Shown here: in pieces, positions 24,168 through 33,124 of the stretch
Layout of the letters: every line of letters starts with the position of its first letter
How positions within the stretch are numbered: the stretch's first letter is position 1
Source: Mycolicibacterium komanii
GTDB lineage: Bacteria > Actinomycetota > Actinomycetes > Mycobacteriales > Mycobacteriaceae
Assembly (NCBI RefSeq): GCF_001050035.1
Contig: NZ_CVTA01000012.1
Span: 43,098-107,097 of the forward strand
Length of the DNA stretch: 64,000 nt
Direction: 5' to 3'
The notes under the pieces: model-generated
Databases searched by the model: none
The model's input: only the letters and a program-made list of their open reading frames with translations
Told to the model about the DNA's origin: nothing
Made by a program: the position numbers and the translations under genes

Positions 24168-25093
24168 CAGAAGTAACCCTCTCGCTTACGGTCTTCCATG
24201 CCGGCTTCGGAGATGCGGTCGTCGGCGCGCGTCGCGCCACGTTCGGTGAGCCGCGACACCGCCGTCTCGGCGATGACCTCGGAAACCGTTGCGGCACGGG
24301 ACTCCACGCATCCGGTGCAGGTGACGTCGCCGACGGTGCGGAACCGCACGGTCTTCTCGACGACCTCCTCGTCCTTGCGCGGTTGCAGGTACCGGTGCAC
24401 GGCCAGCAGCATTCCGTCGCGCTCGAACACCTTGCGGCGGTGGGCGTAATAGATCGACGGCAACTTGATCTTCTCGGCGCCGATGTAGGACCAGATATCG
24501 AACTCGGTCCAGTTCGACAGCGGGAACACGCGGATGTGCTCGCCCTTGTGGTGGCGGCCGTTGTAGAGGTTCCAGAGCTCGGGCCGTTGGGCCTTCGGGT
24601 CCCACTGGCCGAACTCGTCGCGGAAGGAGAACACCCGCTCCTTGGCGCGCGCCTTCTCCTCGTCGCGGCGCGCGCCACCGAACGCGGCGTCGAACTTGTT
24701 CTCGCGGATGGCACGCAGCAGGGTCACCGTCTGCAGCGGATTGCGCGACGGGATCGTCTCGACCACACGCCCGGCGTCGATGTCGTCCTGCACCTTGGCC
24801 ACGACCAGCCGAACGCCGAACTCCTCGACGAGCTCGTCGCGAGTCTGCAGCACCTCGTCGAAGTTGTGCCCGGTGTCGACGTGCATGACCGGAAACGGCA
24901 GCCGGCCCGGCCGGAAGGCCTTGAGCGCCAGATGCAGCATCACGATGGAGTCCTTACCGCCGGAGAACAGCAGCACCGGCCGCTCGAACTCCGCGGCCAC
25001 CTCCCGGATGATGTGGATGGCTTCCGCTTCCAATGAGCGCAGATGGCTGAGCTCGTAGCGCCCCGCGTGGACTTGTTCGGTGGTGGCCGTCAT
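24167..25093 (-). CDS. cysD: sulfate adenylyltransferase subunit 2
   Basis: A 308-residue PP-loop ATP pyrophosphatase: RPVLLFSGGKDSIVML (the SGGKDS loop), PFPVMHVDTGHNFDEV, and AFGGARRDEEKARAKERVFS, which is characteristic of CysD. With CysN it makes APS from ATP and sulfate, the first step of sulfate assimilation. The ATG at 25093 has GAGGAAATC just upstream, a strong ribosome site. It is the first gene of the operon; an inverted-repeat operator candidate lies 18-48 bp before the start. Confidence 0.95.
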   Translation of the reverse strand: MTATTEQVHAGRYELSHLRSLEAEAIHIIREVAAEFERPVLLFSGGKDSIVMLHLALKAFRPGRLPFPVMHVDTGHNFDEVLQTRDELVEEFGVRLVVAKVQDDIDAGRVVETIPSRNPLQTVTLLRAIRENKFDAAFGGARRDEEKARAKERVFSFRDEFGQWDPKAQRPELWNLYNGRHHKGEHIRVFPLSNWTEFDIWSYIGAEKIKLPSIYYAHRRKVFERDGMLLAVHRYLQPRKDEEVVEKTVRFRTVGDVTCTGCVESRAATVSEVIAETAVSRLTERGATRADDRISEAGMEDRKREGYF

Positions 25094-25110
25094 GATTTCC
25101 TCGTAAAGTT

Positions 25111-25141
25111 GGTAGGAATGACCATATTTACGATCATTACC
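25111..25141 (-). promoter_or_regulatory. candidate operator upstream of cysD
   Basis: A dyad AATGACC-n8-GATCATT (25117-25138), within an unusually AT-rich stretch, lies directly before the cysD ribosome site. The arms match at six of seven positions. Its position suits repression by the Rrf2 protein encoded at the operon's end. No binding-site consensus was available to test. Confidence 0.45.
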
Positions 25142-25198
25142 CGGATATTAGACACCGAGGTCGCACGGGGTGTCAACGCGCGAGCGCTATCCCTCGGA

Positions 25199-25278
25199 GC
25201 GCGAGCGGCCGTGTTTGCACCCGACACGCCGCACTTTGTCGGCACTTCGCGGACGCTCGACCGCGGCGAGCGTGCGCA
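25199..25278 (-). repeat. 80-bp intergenic repeat, copy 1
   Basis: Read on the minus strand, this segment aligns with 25759-25838 over about 80 bp. Long identical blocks include GCGCACGCTCG, CCGCGAAGTGC, GCGGCGTGTCG and GTGCAAACAC. The element ends in GCACGCTCG/CGCTCGCG-like complementary sequences that could fold. Such repeats are scattered between genes in many fast-growing mycobacteria. Confidence 0.65.
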
Positions 25279-25333
25279 CAGTGCCTACCCACGAGGTAAT
25301 TGAATTCGTGCGACGGCCGTCAATACTCGACCC

Positions 25334-25759
25334 ATGACCACCACTTCCCCACCCCAGTCGGGCGCCGACGTCATGGCGCAGTTCATCCCCCAGTCCCCGT
25401 TCGTCGCCAAGCTCGGCATCGTTCCCGAGCGGCTCGACGGCGACGAGGTCCGGCTGCGGCTGCCCTGGGACGAGTCCAACGTGACCATGGGCGACATGGT
25501 GCACGGCGGCGCAATCGCGGCGTTGGCCGACGTTGCAGTGATGGCCGCGGCGTGGGCGCAGGCCGCGGTGCCGGAGTCACTGCGCGGGGTCACGACGTCG
25601 ATGTCGATGCAGTTCCTCGCGCCGGCGCGTGCGTGTGACCTGGTCGCGATCGGGCGGGTGCTGCGCCCGGGCAAGACGTTGGTCAACTGTGACGTCGACG
25701 TCGTGAACGCCGATGGCGACGCCGTGGCCAAGGCGATCGCGACCTACAAGATCGGTTAG
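25334..25759 (+). CDS. PaaI-type hotdog thioesterase
   Basis: A 141-residue hotdog protein. The core is SPFVAKLGIVPERLDGDEVRLRLP, then the helix motif MVHGGAIAALADVAVMAAA, typical of PaaI thioesterases (the His-Gly-Gly and catalytic Asp of the helix), then VTTSMSMQFLAPARACDLVA. By family it hydrolyses acyl- or aryl-CoA thioesters as a tetramer. It lies between cysD and canA but on the opposite strand, and is framed by two inverted copies of an intergenic repeat, so it may be an insertion into the ancestral canA-cysD pair. Confidence 0.8.
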   Translation: MTTTSPPQSGADVMAQFIPQSPFVAKLGIVPERLDGDEVRLRLPWDESNVTMGDMVHGGAIAALADVAVMAAAWAQAAVPESLRGVTTSMSMQFLAPARACDLVAIGRVLRPGKTLVNCDVDVVNADGDAVAKAIATYKIG

Positions 25760-25838
25760 CGCACGCTCGACGGCCGCGAGCGACCGCGAAGTGCTGTTTT
25801 TTTGCGGCGTGTCGTGTGCAAACACGCACGCTCGCGCA
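25759..25838 (+). repeat. 80-bp intergenic repeat, copy 2 (inverted relative to copy 1)
   Basis: It begins at the last base of the thioesterase stop codon. The sequence GCGCACGCTCG...CCGCGAAGTGC...GCGGCGTGTCGTGTGCAAACACGC...GCTCGCGC matches the reverse complement of 25199-25278 with an estimated 80 percent identity by eye. It contains a run of seven T (25797-25803) after a G/C-rich stretch, so as a transcript end it may also terminate the thioesterase message. Confidence 0.65.
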
Positions 25839-25853
25839 ACGGGTGGGCTACGG

Positions 25854-26357
25854 CTACAGCGTGACCTCGTTCAGCCGGCCGGTGGCGACGTCGAAGACGA
25901 ACCCGCGCAACGACTCGTGCTTGGTGACGAACGGGCTGGCCTCGATGCGGCGCAGTGACTGCCGCACGTCGACCTCGAGATCGACGAACGACTCGGCGGC
26001 CCACTCGGGCTTGATGCCGATCTCATCCTGGATCTGCTGTTTGAACCCGTCGTCGGTGAACGTCAGCATGCCGCAGTCGGTGTGGTGGATGAGGATGATC
26101 TCCTTGGTGCCGAGCAGCCGCTGGCTGATGGCCAACGACCGGATCTCGTCGTCGGTGACGACGCCGCCCGCATTGCGGATGACGTGCGCCTCGCCGTCTT
26201 GCAGACCGAGGATCCGGTAGACGTCGAGACGGGCGTCCATGCACGCCACCACCGCGACGTGCTTGCTCGGCGGCAACGGGAGCGGACCGGAGAACGTCTT
26301 GGCGTACTCCTCGTTGTTCTTCAGGTATTCGTCGGTCACGGACATGGGGTCGACCAT
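25854..26357 (-). CDS. canA: beta-class carbonic anhydrase (Rv1284-like)
   Basis: A 167-residue protein with all beta-carbonic anhydrase zinc ligands: C39 in VVACMDAR, H92 and C95 in IHHTDCGM, plus the D41-R43 dyad that gates the open active site. It interconverts CO2 and bicarbonate. Length and neighbourhood fit M. tuberculosis Rv1284, which sits next to cysD. The start is ATG 26357, with ATG 26345 an alternative. It reads in the same direction as the cys operon but is separated by the thioesterase gene. Confidence 0.9.
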   Translation of the reverse strand: MVDPMSVTDEYLKNNEEYAKTFSGPLPLPPSKHVAVVACMDARLDVYRILGLQDGEAHVIRNAGGVVTDDEIRSLAISQRLLGTKEIILIHHTDCGMLTFTDDGFKQQIQDEIGIKPEWAAESFVDLEVDVRQSLRRIEASPFVTKHESLRGFVFDVATGRLNEVTL

Positions 26358-26428
26358 ATAACCGCCCGCGCCCCGACAGAGCGAAGAAAATCAAGCAGAT
26401 CAAATAATTGACGAGCGTGCTGCACCAA

Positions 26429-28336
26429 TCACCTGACGATCGGTGCGAACAGGTCGTAGACCGTGGTGCCGCCGACGTCGATCGGGGTGAAGTTCTGCTG
26501 TACCCATGTCGCGATCGCGGAGGCTTCGCCGTGGTTCCGGAGAGGGGGGCCGCCGTGGCCGCCGGCGATGAAGTAGCGCACCTCCTGGTGCCCGACGTAC
26601 GCCTGGAACTGCTCGAGCGTCGGCGAATCGTCGGATCCCGTGAACCCTCCGATCGCCATCACCGACGCGCCGGTCTTCAGTTCGAGGCTGCTCGCTGTCA
26701 TCGAGCCGACAGTCGCCGCCGCCCAGCGGGTCGGCGCCTCCCTGACGATGTTCTCGAGCGCGGGGTTGTCCGCGGCTGCGCCGAACCGCCCGGGGCCGCC
26801 GGGCGGCGCCTGCCCCCCGGGCCCGTCCCCGTGGAAACTGCGCACGCCGACGGAAGGACCGGCGACGACCATCGGGCCGCCGTGCGCGTTGGCCACCGTC
26901 GCCAACGTGTACGCGGTCGGACCGGCCACGCCGAACACTAAAGCGGCGACCGCCGACACGGTCGTCGCGCGGCCGAGCCGGTCGGCGCCGACCGCGAGTA
27001 TCGAAGCCACGACCACCGAACCCACCAACACGACCCAGCGCACCGCGGGCCACCAGTCCGGCGTCCGGTCGAGCAGGATGAACGCCCACACGCCGGTGGC
27101 CGCAGACATGATCGCCAACACCGCCCGCGGGGCGGGAAAACGCCTGCCTTGCCACAGCTCTCGAACCGAGATCCCGACCAGTGCCGCCGCGGCCGGCGCC
27201 AGCGCAATGGTGTAGTACGGGTGGATGGTGCCGTCCATGAAGCTGAAGACCGCGCCGGTCACCAGCAACCAGCCACCCCACATCAGGAGCGCGGCACGCA
27301 CGCCGGCCGTTCGCGGGGTCCGTCGGGTGAACCACAATCCCGCCACCAGTCCGATCAACGCGGCGGGCAACAGCCACGACGCCTGCGTACCCATCGAGTC
27401 GCCGAACATCCGGCCGATGCCGGGCTCGCCGCCGAAGAACAGGGGCCGTCCGCCGCCGGGCCCGCTCGGGCCGGGCCCCATGCCCCCGGGTCCGCCACCG
27501 CCGGCGATTCGCTCAATTCCGTTGTAGCCCAGTGCCAGCTGCAGCAGGCTGTTGCCCGTGGAGCCGCCAATGAAGGGCCGCGAACCGGCCGGCCACAATT
27601 CGACCAGGGCGAGAAACCACCCGGCGGAGACGACCATCGCCGCCGCACCCGCTGCCAATGAACCGATACGTCGCCACAACCCGACAGGGGCGGCGACCAG
27701 GAACGCCAGCGCCAGACCGGGTACGACGAGAAAGGCCTGCAACATCTTCGTCAGGAACGCGAACCCGAGAGCACTACCCGCCAGCATCATCCAGCGGGTG
27801 CTCGCCGTCTCGGTCGCCCGCAGCACGCAGTACGCGGCGACCACCATCAGCAGCACCAGCAGCGCGTCGGGATTGTTGAAGCGGAACATCAGCGCCGCGA
27901 CGGGTGTGAGCGCCAGTGCGGCACCAGCGATCAGGCCCGCAACAGGGCCGCTGACTCGGCGCACCGCCGCGTAGAGCACCGCGACGGAGCCGACACCCAT
28001 CATCGCTTGCGGAAGCAGCATGGTGAACGCGTTGAAGCCGAACAGCCTGCCGAACAGCACCATGACCCACAGGGAAGCAGGCGGTTTGTCGACGGTGATG
28101 GCATTGCCGGCATCGTGGGACCCGAACAGCCACGCCGTGAAGTTCTGTGTGCCGGCCTGAACCGCGGCCGCGTAATAGTCGTTGGCCCAGCCGTTCGAGC
28201 CGAGACCCCACAGATACAGCACCGCGGTCGCCAGCAACAGTGCGACGAGGGCCGGACGGGTCCAGCGGGCATCGGTCCGTTCGTCCGGGGCATCGGGCGT
28301 CGACGCCGCAGGACGAAGTTCGTCGGTGACGGTCAT
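26429..28336 (-). CDS. GT39-type membrane glycosyltransferase (ArnT/PMT-like), copy 1
   Basis: A 635-residue polytopic protein from the ATG at 28336, overlapping the stop of the GT2-GtrA gene in ATGA; the long open frame further upstream belongs to another strand's shadow. The first loop after membrane helix 1 has SNGWANDYYAAAVQAG and ITVDKPPASLWV, with the acidic and DKPP motifs of GT-C enzymes using polyprenyl-phosphate sugars. About eleven membrane helices follow, broken by a Gly/Pro-rich outer loop (about 275-310). The soluble C-terminus carries AIGGFTGSDDSPTLEQFQAYV, shared with the copy at 29661. Sugar and acceptor unknown; envelope glycoconjugate modification is the likely role. Confidence 0.8.
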   Translation of the reverse strand: MTVTDELRPAASTPDAPDERTDARWTRPALVALLLATAVLYLWGLGSNGWANDYYAAAVQAGTQNFTAWLFGSHDAGNAITVDKPPASLWVMVLFGRLFGFNAFTMLLPQAMMGVGSVAVLYAAVRRVSGPVAGLIAGAALALTPVAALMFRFNNPDALLVLLMVVAAYCVLRATETASTRWMMLAGSALGFAFLTKMLQAFLVVPGLALAFLVAAPVGLWRRIGSLAAGAAAMVVSAGWFLALVELWPAGSRPFIGGSTGNSLLQLALGYNGIERIAGGGGPGGMGPGPSGPGGGRPLFFGGEPGIGRMFGDSMGTQASWLLPAALIGLVAGLWFTRRTPRTAGVRAALLMWGGWLLVTGAVFSFMDGTIHPYYTIALAPAAAALVGISVRELWQGRRFPAPRAVLAIMSAATGVWAFILLDRTPDWWPAVRWVVLVGSVVVASILAVGADRLGRATTVSAVAALVFGVAGPTAYTLATVANAHGGPMVVAGPSVGVRSFHGDGPGGQAPPGGPGRFGAAADNPALENIVREAPTRWAAATVGSMTASSLELKTGASVMAIGGFTGSDDSPTLEQFQAYVGHQEVRYFIAGGHGGPPLRNHGEASAIATWVQQNFTPIDVGGTTVYDLFAPIVR

Positions 28337-29613
28337 CGCGCGATTCCTCTGCTCTGCAACCGGTTTCGAGCTCTCCGGGGGTGGAACACCCAGCCGCGCA
28401 GCAGCACAAATCGCGCTGCGGTGGCCGCCAGGTTGGCCAGTACAAGCACCGTCAACTCGACCAGATGATGCGGATGGGCGACCAGCAGGTGCAAGGCGGC
28501 GAGTGAGCCGCTGGTGATGGTGAGGGCGATCGCGAAGACGATCAGCCCCTCGACGTGATGCCGTGTCACGTTGGCCAAACCCCCAATGCCGAAGGTGAAC
28601 CGGCGGTTCGCGGCGGTATTGGCCACGGCGGTGGTCAGTAGAGCGATCAAATTCGCCGCCTGTGCTCCCACCCACCCGTGCATGAGCATGAACAGTGCGA
28701 CGTAGGCCGCGGTGGAGACGACGCCCACGGCACCGAAGCGCACGACCTGGCGGAACAACGAACCGGGGGCCGCAGCCTTCGTCGGTGCCAATTGTGCGGC
28801 GATGTCGTGTACCGGGATCGATCCATTGCCGAATCCACGCAACAAGCGTCCAATTCCCTTCAGGTCGGCGGCGGCCGTGGCGACGATGTCGACGCGGCTG
28901 TCCGGATCGTCGACCCAGTCGACGGGCACCTCGTGGATGCGCAGGCCGCTCCGTTCGGCGAGCACCAAAAGTTCGGTGTCGAAGAACCAGCCGGTGTCGG
29001 CGACATGCGGCAGCAGCAGCCGGGCCACGTCGGAGCGGATGGCCTTGAAGCCGCATTGCGCGTCGGAAAACCGGGCCGCGAGCGTTGATTTCAGGATGAG
29101 GTTATAGCAGCGCGAGATGACTTCGCGCTTGGCGCCACGCACGACCCGCGCGCCGCGGCTCAACCGCGTCCCGATCGCCAAATCCGAATGCCCGGAGATC
29201 AGTGGGGCCACCAGCGGGGCGAGCGCGGTGAGATCGGTCGACAGGTCGACGTCCATATACGCGAGCACCTGCGCATCCGACTCCGACCAGACGGTGTGCA
29301 ACGCCCGGCCGCGGCCCTTCTGCTCGAGCCGCACCACCCGCACATCGCTCAGTTCGGCGGCCAGTTCGGCCGCCACGCGCGGGGTGTCGTCGCAGCTGGC
29401 GTTGTCGGCGATGGTGATCCGGGAGGGAAACGGGAAGTCCTCACGCAGATGCCGATGTAGGCGGCGCACCGACTCCGCCAAATCGTCCTGCTCGTTGTAC
29501 ACCGGAACCACGACGTCGAGGACCGGGACACCGGCCGTGCGGGCCGCCGCCGCAGCATTGGGCCGATACTCGAAACGCAGGCGCTCGAGCGCGATGTCTG
29601 TCACGACCTCCAT
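28333..29613 (-). CDS. GT2 glycosyltransferase-GtrA fusion
   Basis: A 426-residue two-domain protein. Residues 28-270 are a GT2 domain of the dolichol-phosphate-mannose/glucose synthase type: VLDVVVPVYNEQDDL, ITIADNASCDDT, RVVRLEQKGRGRAL, AYMDVDLSTDL (the DxD) and DAQCGFKAI. Residues about 290-415 are a GtrA domain with four membrane helices (VVRFGAVGVVSTAAYVALFML at its start, RFTFGIGG, RGWVFHPRR at the end). It should make a polyprenyl-phosphate sugar and help flip it, supplying donor to the two GT39 enzymes that flank it in the operon. That division of labour is inferred. Confidence 0.85.
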   Translation of the reverse strand: MEVVTDIALERLRFEYRPNAAAAARTAGVPVLDVVVPVYNEQDDLAESVRRLHRHLREDFPFPSRITIADNASCDDTPRVAAELAAELSDVRVVRLEQKGRGRALHTVWSESDAQVLAYMDVDLSTDLTALAPLVAPLISGHSDLAIGTRLSRGARVVRGAKREVISRCYNLILKSTLAARFSDAQCGFKAIRSDVARLLLPHVADTGWFFDTELLVLAERSGLRIHEVPVDWVDDPDSRVDIVATAAADLKGIGRLLRGFGNGSIPVHDIAAQLAPTKAAAPGSLFRQVVRFGAVGVVSTAAYVALFMLMHGWVGAQAANLIALLTTAVANTAANRRFTFGIGGLANVTRHHVEGLIVFAIALTITSGSLAALHLLVAHPHHLVELTVLVLANLAATAARFVLLRGWVFHPRRARNRLQSRGIAR

Positions 29614-29660
29614 GGTCGAGGCCCATGTTGTGTCCCCGATTGGCCGAACCTGTGTCTGAG

Positions 29661-31511
29661 CTATGAATCGTTCGGCCGGGTGAGGTCGTAGATGACCACG
29701 CCGTCGACGGTCATCGGCGAGTAGTGGGTCTCGACGTATCCGGTGATGTCAGCCGATTCCCGACTCCCGCTCACCGCATGACGACCGAACATCATGCGGC
29801 TGCCGATGAAGTAATGGATCCGGTGCGCGGAGACGAGCGAGCGGAAATGCTCGAGCGTCGGTGCGGGGTCGGTGCCGTTGAATCCGCCGACCGCCATCAC
29901 CGGGGCGCCGGCGGCCAATTGGTAGCCCGCGGCGTTGTTCGAGCCCACCACCGCCGCGACCCAGGTGTAGGCACCCGCATCCTCCCGCAACGCCGCGGAC
30001 AACGCAGGTCCCGGTGTCGGTGCGGCCAGCAGTCCGGGCGGGCCGCCGAAACCGCGGCCGGACGGTCCGACCGCCGGGATCGCACCGCTGTGCGGGGTCG
30101 CCGCGGTGGCCACGGAGTAGACGCCCGGTGCGGCCAGACACGACGCGACAGCGAGCGCGGCCACCGCGGCAGCCGTCGACCGCGGCAACCTCCCCACGCC
30201 GAGAAGCAACACCGCCGCACCCACTCCCCCGGCCGCTACCGCCGCGCGCAACCACGGCAGCCAATCGACGTTCCTGGCCGACAGAACGGCCGCGAGCCAA
30301 ACCGTGACCACCACGGTGCTCGCCATCGCTGTCGCCACCCTGATGTCGAAACGGTTCCGCCACATCAGGGTTGCGCCGATACCGATGCACGCCGCGATCG
30401 CGGGTGCGAGTGCGACCGTGTAGTACGAGTGGATGATGCCGCCCGCGAAGCTGAAGACCACGGCCGTCACGATCAACCAGCCGCCCCACATGATCAGCGC
30501 GGTTCGCAACGGGTCGGTACGCGGACGCCGCCGGACGAGAACGAGCCCGGCGGCGAGGCAGATCAACGCGGCCGGGAGCAGCCACCCGATGTCCTGCCCC
30601 ATCCCGTAGCCCACCAGCCTGCCCCAGCCGACATCGTGGTTGAGATTGCCCAAGCCGCCAGGCTCGTCGCCGGTGATGCGACCGAACCCGTTGTAGCCCA
30701 GGGTCAGTTCGATGATGCTGTTGTGCTGCGAACCGCCGATGAAGGGCCGTGACGACGGCGGCCACACCTCGACGAGCAGCAGGTACCAGCCGCCCGAGAC
30801 CACCATGGCCGTGGCGGCGGTCAGCAGGTCGAGCACCCGTCGCCGCCAGGACCGGTGGCTGCCGATCAGATATCCGGTGACGAACCCGGGCAGCACCAGA
30901 AATGCCTGCAACATCTTGGCGAGGAAGCCGAAGCCGACCGCGCTGCCGGCGGCGATCAACCACCACCGGCTGGCGTCCTTCTCGCAGGCCCTTTGCATGC
31001 AGTAGGCCGCGGCCACGAGCAGGAGCACCAGCAGGGCGTCGGGGTTGTTGAAGCGAAAGATCAACGCCGCCACGGGTGTCAGCGCGAGGACGGCACCCGC
31101 CAGAAGGCCCGCACCATGGCCGGCGATCCGGCAGACCGCGGCGTACAGCACCGCCACCGCGGCGACGCCCTCGAGCGCCTGGGGAACGAGCACAGTCCAC
31201 GGGTTGAGCCCGAACAACCGCACCGAGACGTCGATGACCCACAGCGCTGCGGGAGTCTTGTCGACGGTGATGGCGTTCGCCGCATCACTGGACCCGAACA
31301 GCATCGCGGTCCAGTCGCTCGCACCGGCCTGCGCCGCAGCCGAATAGAAGGCGTTGGCCCACCCACTCGCCGAGAGGTTCCAGAGGTACAGCACCGCCGT
31401 CGCCGCCAGCAGGATGGGCAGCCCCAGACGTGAGTGGTCGCAAAGGGCCCATGAGTTCCGGCGTGCCGGGGCGACTCGCCTCTGCGCACGCGGAGAAACG
31501 AGGGCGGTCAC
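29661..31511 (-). CDS. GT39-type membrane glycosyltransferase (ArnT/PMT-like), copy 2
   Basis: A 616-residue protein from the GTG at 31511, 23 nt after the histidine kinase stop. It parallels the 26429 gene throughout: SASGWANAFYSAAAQAG and ITVDKTPAALWV in the first outer loop, FRFNNPDALLVLLLVAAAY, LAKMLQAFLVLPGF, and MAVGGFNGTDPAPTLEHFRSLV near the end. It lacks the Gly/Pro-rich insert. It is a paralogue rather than a recent duplicate. By family it transfers a sugar from a polyprenyl carrier to an envelope acceptor. Fourth-to-last position in a tcrX-tcrY-led operon suggests the glycosylation is environmentally controlled. Confidence 0.8.
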   Translation of the reverse strand: MTALVSPRAQRRVAPARRNSWALCDHSRLGLPILLAATAVLYLWNLSASGWANAFYSAAAQAGASDWTAMLFGSSDAANAITVDKTPAALWVIDVSVRLFGLNPWTVLVPQALEGVAAVAVLYAAVCRIAGHGAGLLAGAVLALTPVAALIFRFNNPDALLVLLLVAAAYCMQRACEKDASRWWLIAAGSAVGFGFLAKMLQAFLVLPGFVTGYLIGSHRSWRRRVLDLLTAATAMVVSGGWYLLLVEVWPPSSRPFIGGSQHNSIIELTLGYNGFGRITGDEPGGLGNLNHDVGWGRLVGYGMGQDIGWLLPAALICLAAGLVLVRRRPRTDPLRTALIMWGGWLIVTAVVFSFAGGIIHSYYTVALAPAIAACIGIGATLMWRNRFDIRVATAMASTVVVTVWLAAVLSARNVDWLPWLRAAVAAGGVGAAVLLLGVGRLPRSTAAAVAALAVASCLAAPGVYSVATAATPHSGAIPAVGPSGRGFGGPPGLLAAPTPGPALSAALREDAGAYTWVAAVVGSNNAAGYQLAAGAPVMAVGGFNGTDPAPTLEHFRSLVSAHRIHYFIGSRMMFGRHAVSGSRESADITGYVETHYSPMTVDGVVIYDLTRPNDS

Positions 31512-31534
31512 CGGGTCGAGTGTCGCCGCGAAAA

Positions 31535-33124
31535 CTAGGTTCCGGTCTTGGGCCCGCTGTGTGCCGGCTGTGAATCGGGAAGGGTGACCACGAACCGTGT
31601 GTCGCCGGGCGCGCTGTGCACATCGATGGCGCCGCGGTGTGCCCTGACGACGGCCGCGACTATCGCCAGGCCCAAACCTGTGCTGCCACCGCGGCGCGAT
31701 CGCGACGAGTCGCCGCGGGCGAACCTCTCGAATATCTCGGGCTGCAACCAGGCCGGGATGCCGGGGCCGTCGTCGGCCACGGTCAACACCACGCTTCCGT
31801 CCGACTCGACGCTCAGCGACGTCGTGACCGAGGTGCCGGGCGGAGTGTGGATGCGGGCGTTGGCGAGCAGGTTCCCCAGCACTTGATGCAGACGCGCCTC
31901 GTCGCCGACGACCATCACCGGCTCTTCCGGAAGATCCAGCGACCATTGATGTTCCGGCCCGGCGATATGCGCGTCGCTGACCGCGTCGACGATCAGGCGC
32001 GACAGGTCCACCGGCTGCTGCTCGAGCGGACGGCCGGTGTCGAGACGCGCCAACAGCAGCATGTCCTCGACGAGCTGGGTCATCCGGGCGGTCTCTGATT
32101 CCACCCGGCTCATGGCGTGGGCGACGTCATCGGGTACGTCGTCGCGTTTGCGTTGTGCCAGTTCGGTATAGCCGCGGATGGCCGCCAGCGGGGTGCGGAG
32201 CTCATGGCTGGCGTCGGCGACGAACTGGCGGATCCGGGTCTCGCTGGCGTGCCTCGCGGACAGCGCGGACGCGATCCGATCGAGCATCCGGTTCAACGCG
32301 GAGCCGAGCTGGCCGATCTCGGTGTGCGCGCTCGCCGGGTCCACCTTGACGATCGGCGTGGGCAGGCGCACTTCACCGCGCTCGAGTTCGAGGTCGGCCA
32401 CCTGTCGCGCCGCATCGGAAACCCGTGCCAGTGGCGCGAACTGGCGCCGGATGATCAGTATTCCCGCAGTGGTCGCCCCGAGCAGCGCCGTCGCGCCGAC
32501 CACGCAGAAGATGATGGTGACGGTCAGCAGCGTGTCGTCGACGTCGGATAGCGGCAGTCCAGTCACGATCGCCTCACCGGGGCGATGCACGTGAAGGGCG
32601 AGCACCCGGTAACGGCCGAGCCCGTCGACATCGAGGGTCGTGGGCGCAGCGTCGGTGACCTGCGCCAGCTGGTGTGCCGCGGTGGCGCTGATCTCGCTTC
32701 GTGTCCCGTCGGCGGTGATGACCCCGGCATCGACCGGGGTGCCGTGTGAGACCACAACGCCCACCGTCCCGGCGGCCTGACCCGGCGCGTTGAGGAAGGC
32801 GGGTCCGGGTCCCTGCTCACCGCGGATGATCATGCGCTCGCGGAAACCGGGCCGCGCAAATCCCGGAGGCGGTGGCGGACCGAACTCGAACAAGCCGGCC
32901 GAACGCCGTCCGGTTTCCAGGAGTCGTTCGTCGAGCTGATTGGTCAAAAAGTGTTGCAGCGCAAGCACTGTGCCCACGCCGATGGCGGCGCACACCAACG
33001 CGAGGAGCACAACCTGGGACGCGAGAAGGCGGGCGCGCAACGACCACGTCCGCGGGGAGCGGATGCGCGTCGGCGGCCCGTGACCGGGTCCGGACGGCCC
33101 GTCAGCGCGCGGGTTTGAGGACAT
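31535..33124 (-). CDS. tcrY: sensor histidine kinase, TcrY-like
   Basis: A 529-residue kinase from the ATG at 33124 (a GTG at 33133 is also in frame), overlapping the regulator gene by 23 nt. It has membrane helices at about 32-58 and 200-224, with an outer sensor domain between them containing a Pro-rich start (FGPPPPPGF). Then follow a HAMP linker, the phosphoacceptor FVADASHELRTPLAAIRGY (His at about 307), and ATP-binding boxes LLANARIHT (N), VADDGPGIP (G1), FERFARGDSS (F) and STGLGLAIV (G2). It phosphorylates the response regulator encoded upstream. The signal is unknown. Confidence 0.85.
   Translation of the reverse strand: MSSNPRADGPSGPGHGPPTRIRSPRTWSLRARLLASQVVLLALVCAAIGVGTVLALQHFLTNQLDERLLETGRRSAGLFEFGPPPPPGFARPGFRERMIIRGEQGPGPAFLNAPGQAAGTVGVVVSHGTPVDAGVITADGTRSEISATAAHQLAQVTDAAPTTLDVDGLGRYRVLALHVHRPGEAIVTGLPLSDVDDTLLTVTIIFCVVGATALLGATTAGILIIRRQFAPLARVSDAARQVADLELERGEVRLPTPIVKVDPASAHTEIGQLGSALNRMLDRIASALSARHASETRIRQFVADASHELRTPLAAIRGYTELAQRKRDDVPDDVAHAMSRVESETARMTQLVEDMLLLARLDTGRPLEQQPVDLSRLIVDAVSDAHIAGPEHQWSLDLPEEPVMVVGDEARLHQVLGNLLANARIHTPPGTSVTTSLSVESDGSVVLTVADDGPGIPAWLQPEIFERFARGDSSRSRRGGSTGLGLAIVAAVVRAHRGAIDVHSAPGDTRFVVTLPDSQPAHSGPKTGT

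Noticed and set aside
28337..29056. A 240-residue N-terminal extension of the first GT39 protein
   Set aside because: The extension is antisense-like Arg-rich sequence inside the GT2-GtrA gene. The ATG at 28336, with its ATGA overlap, is the natural start.
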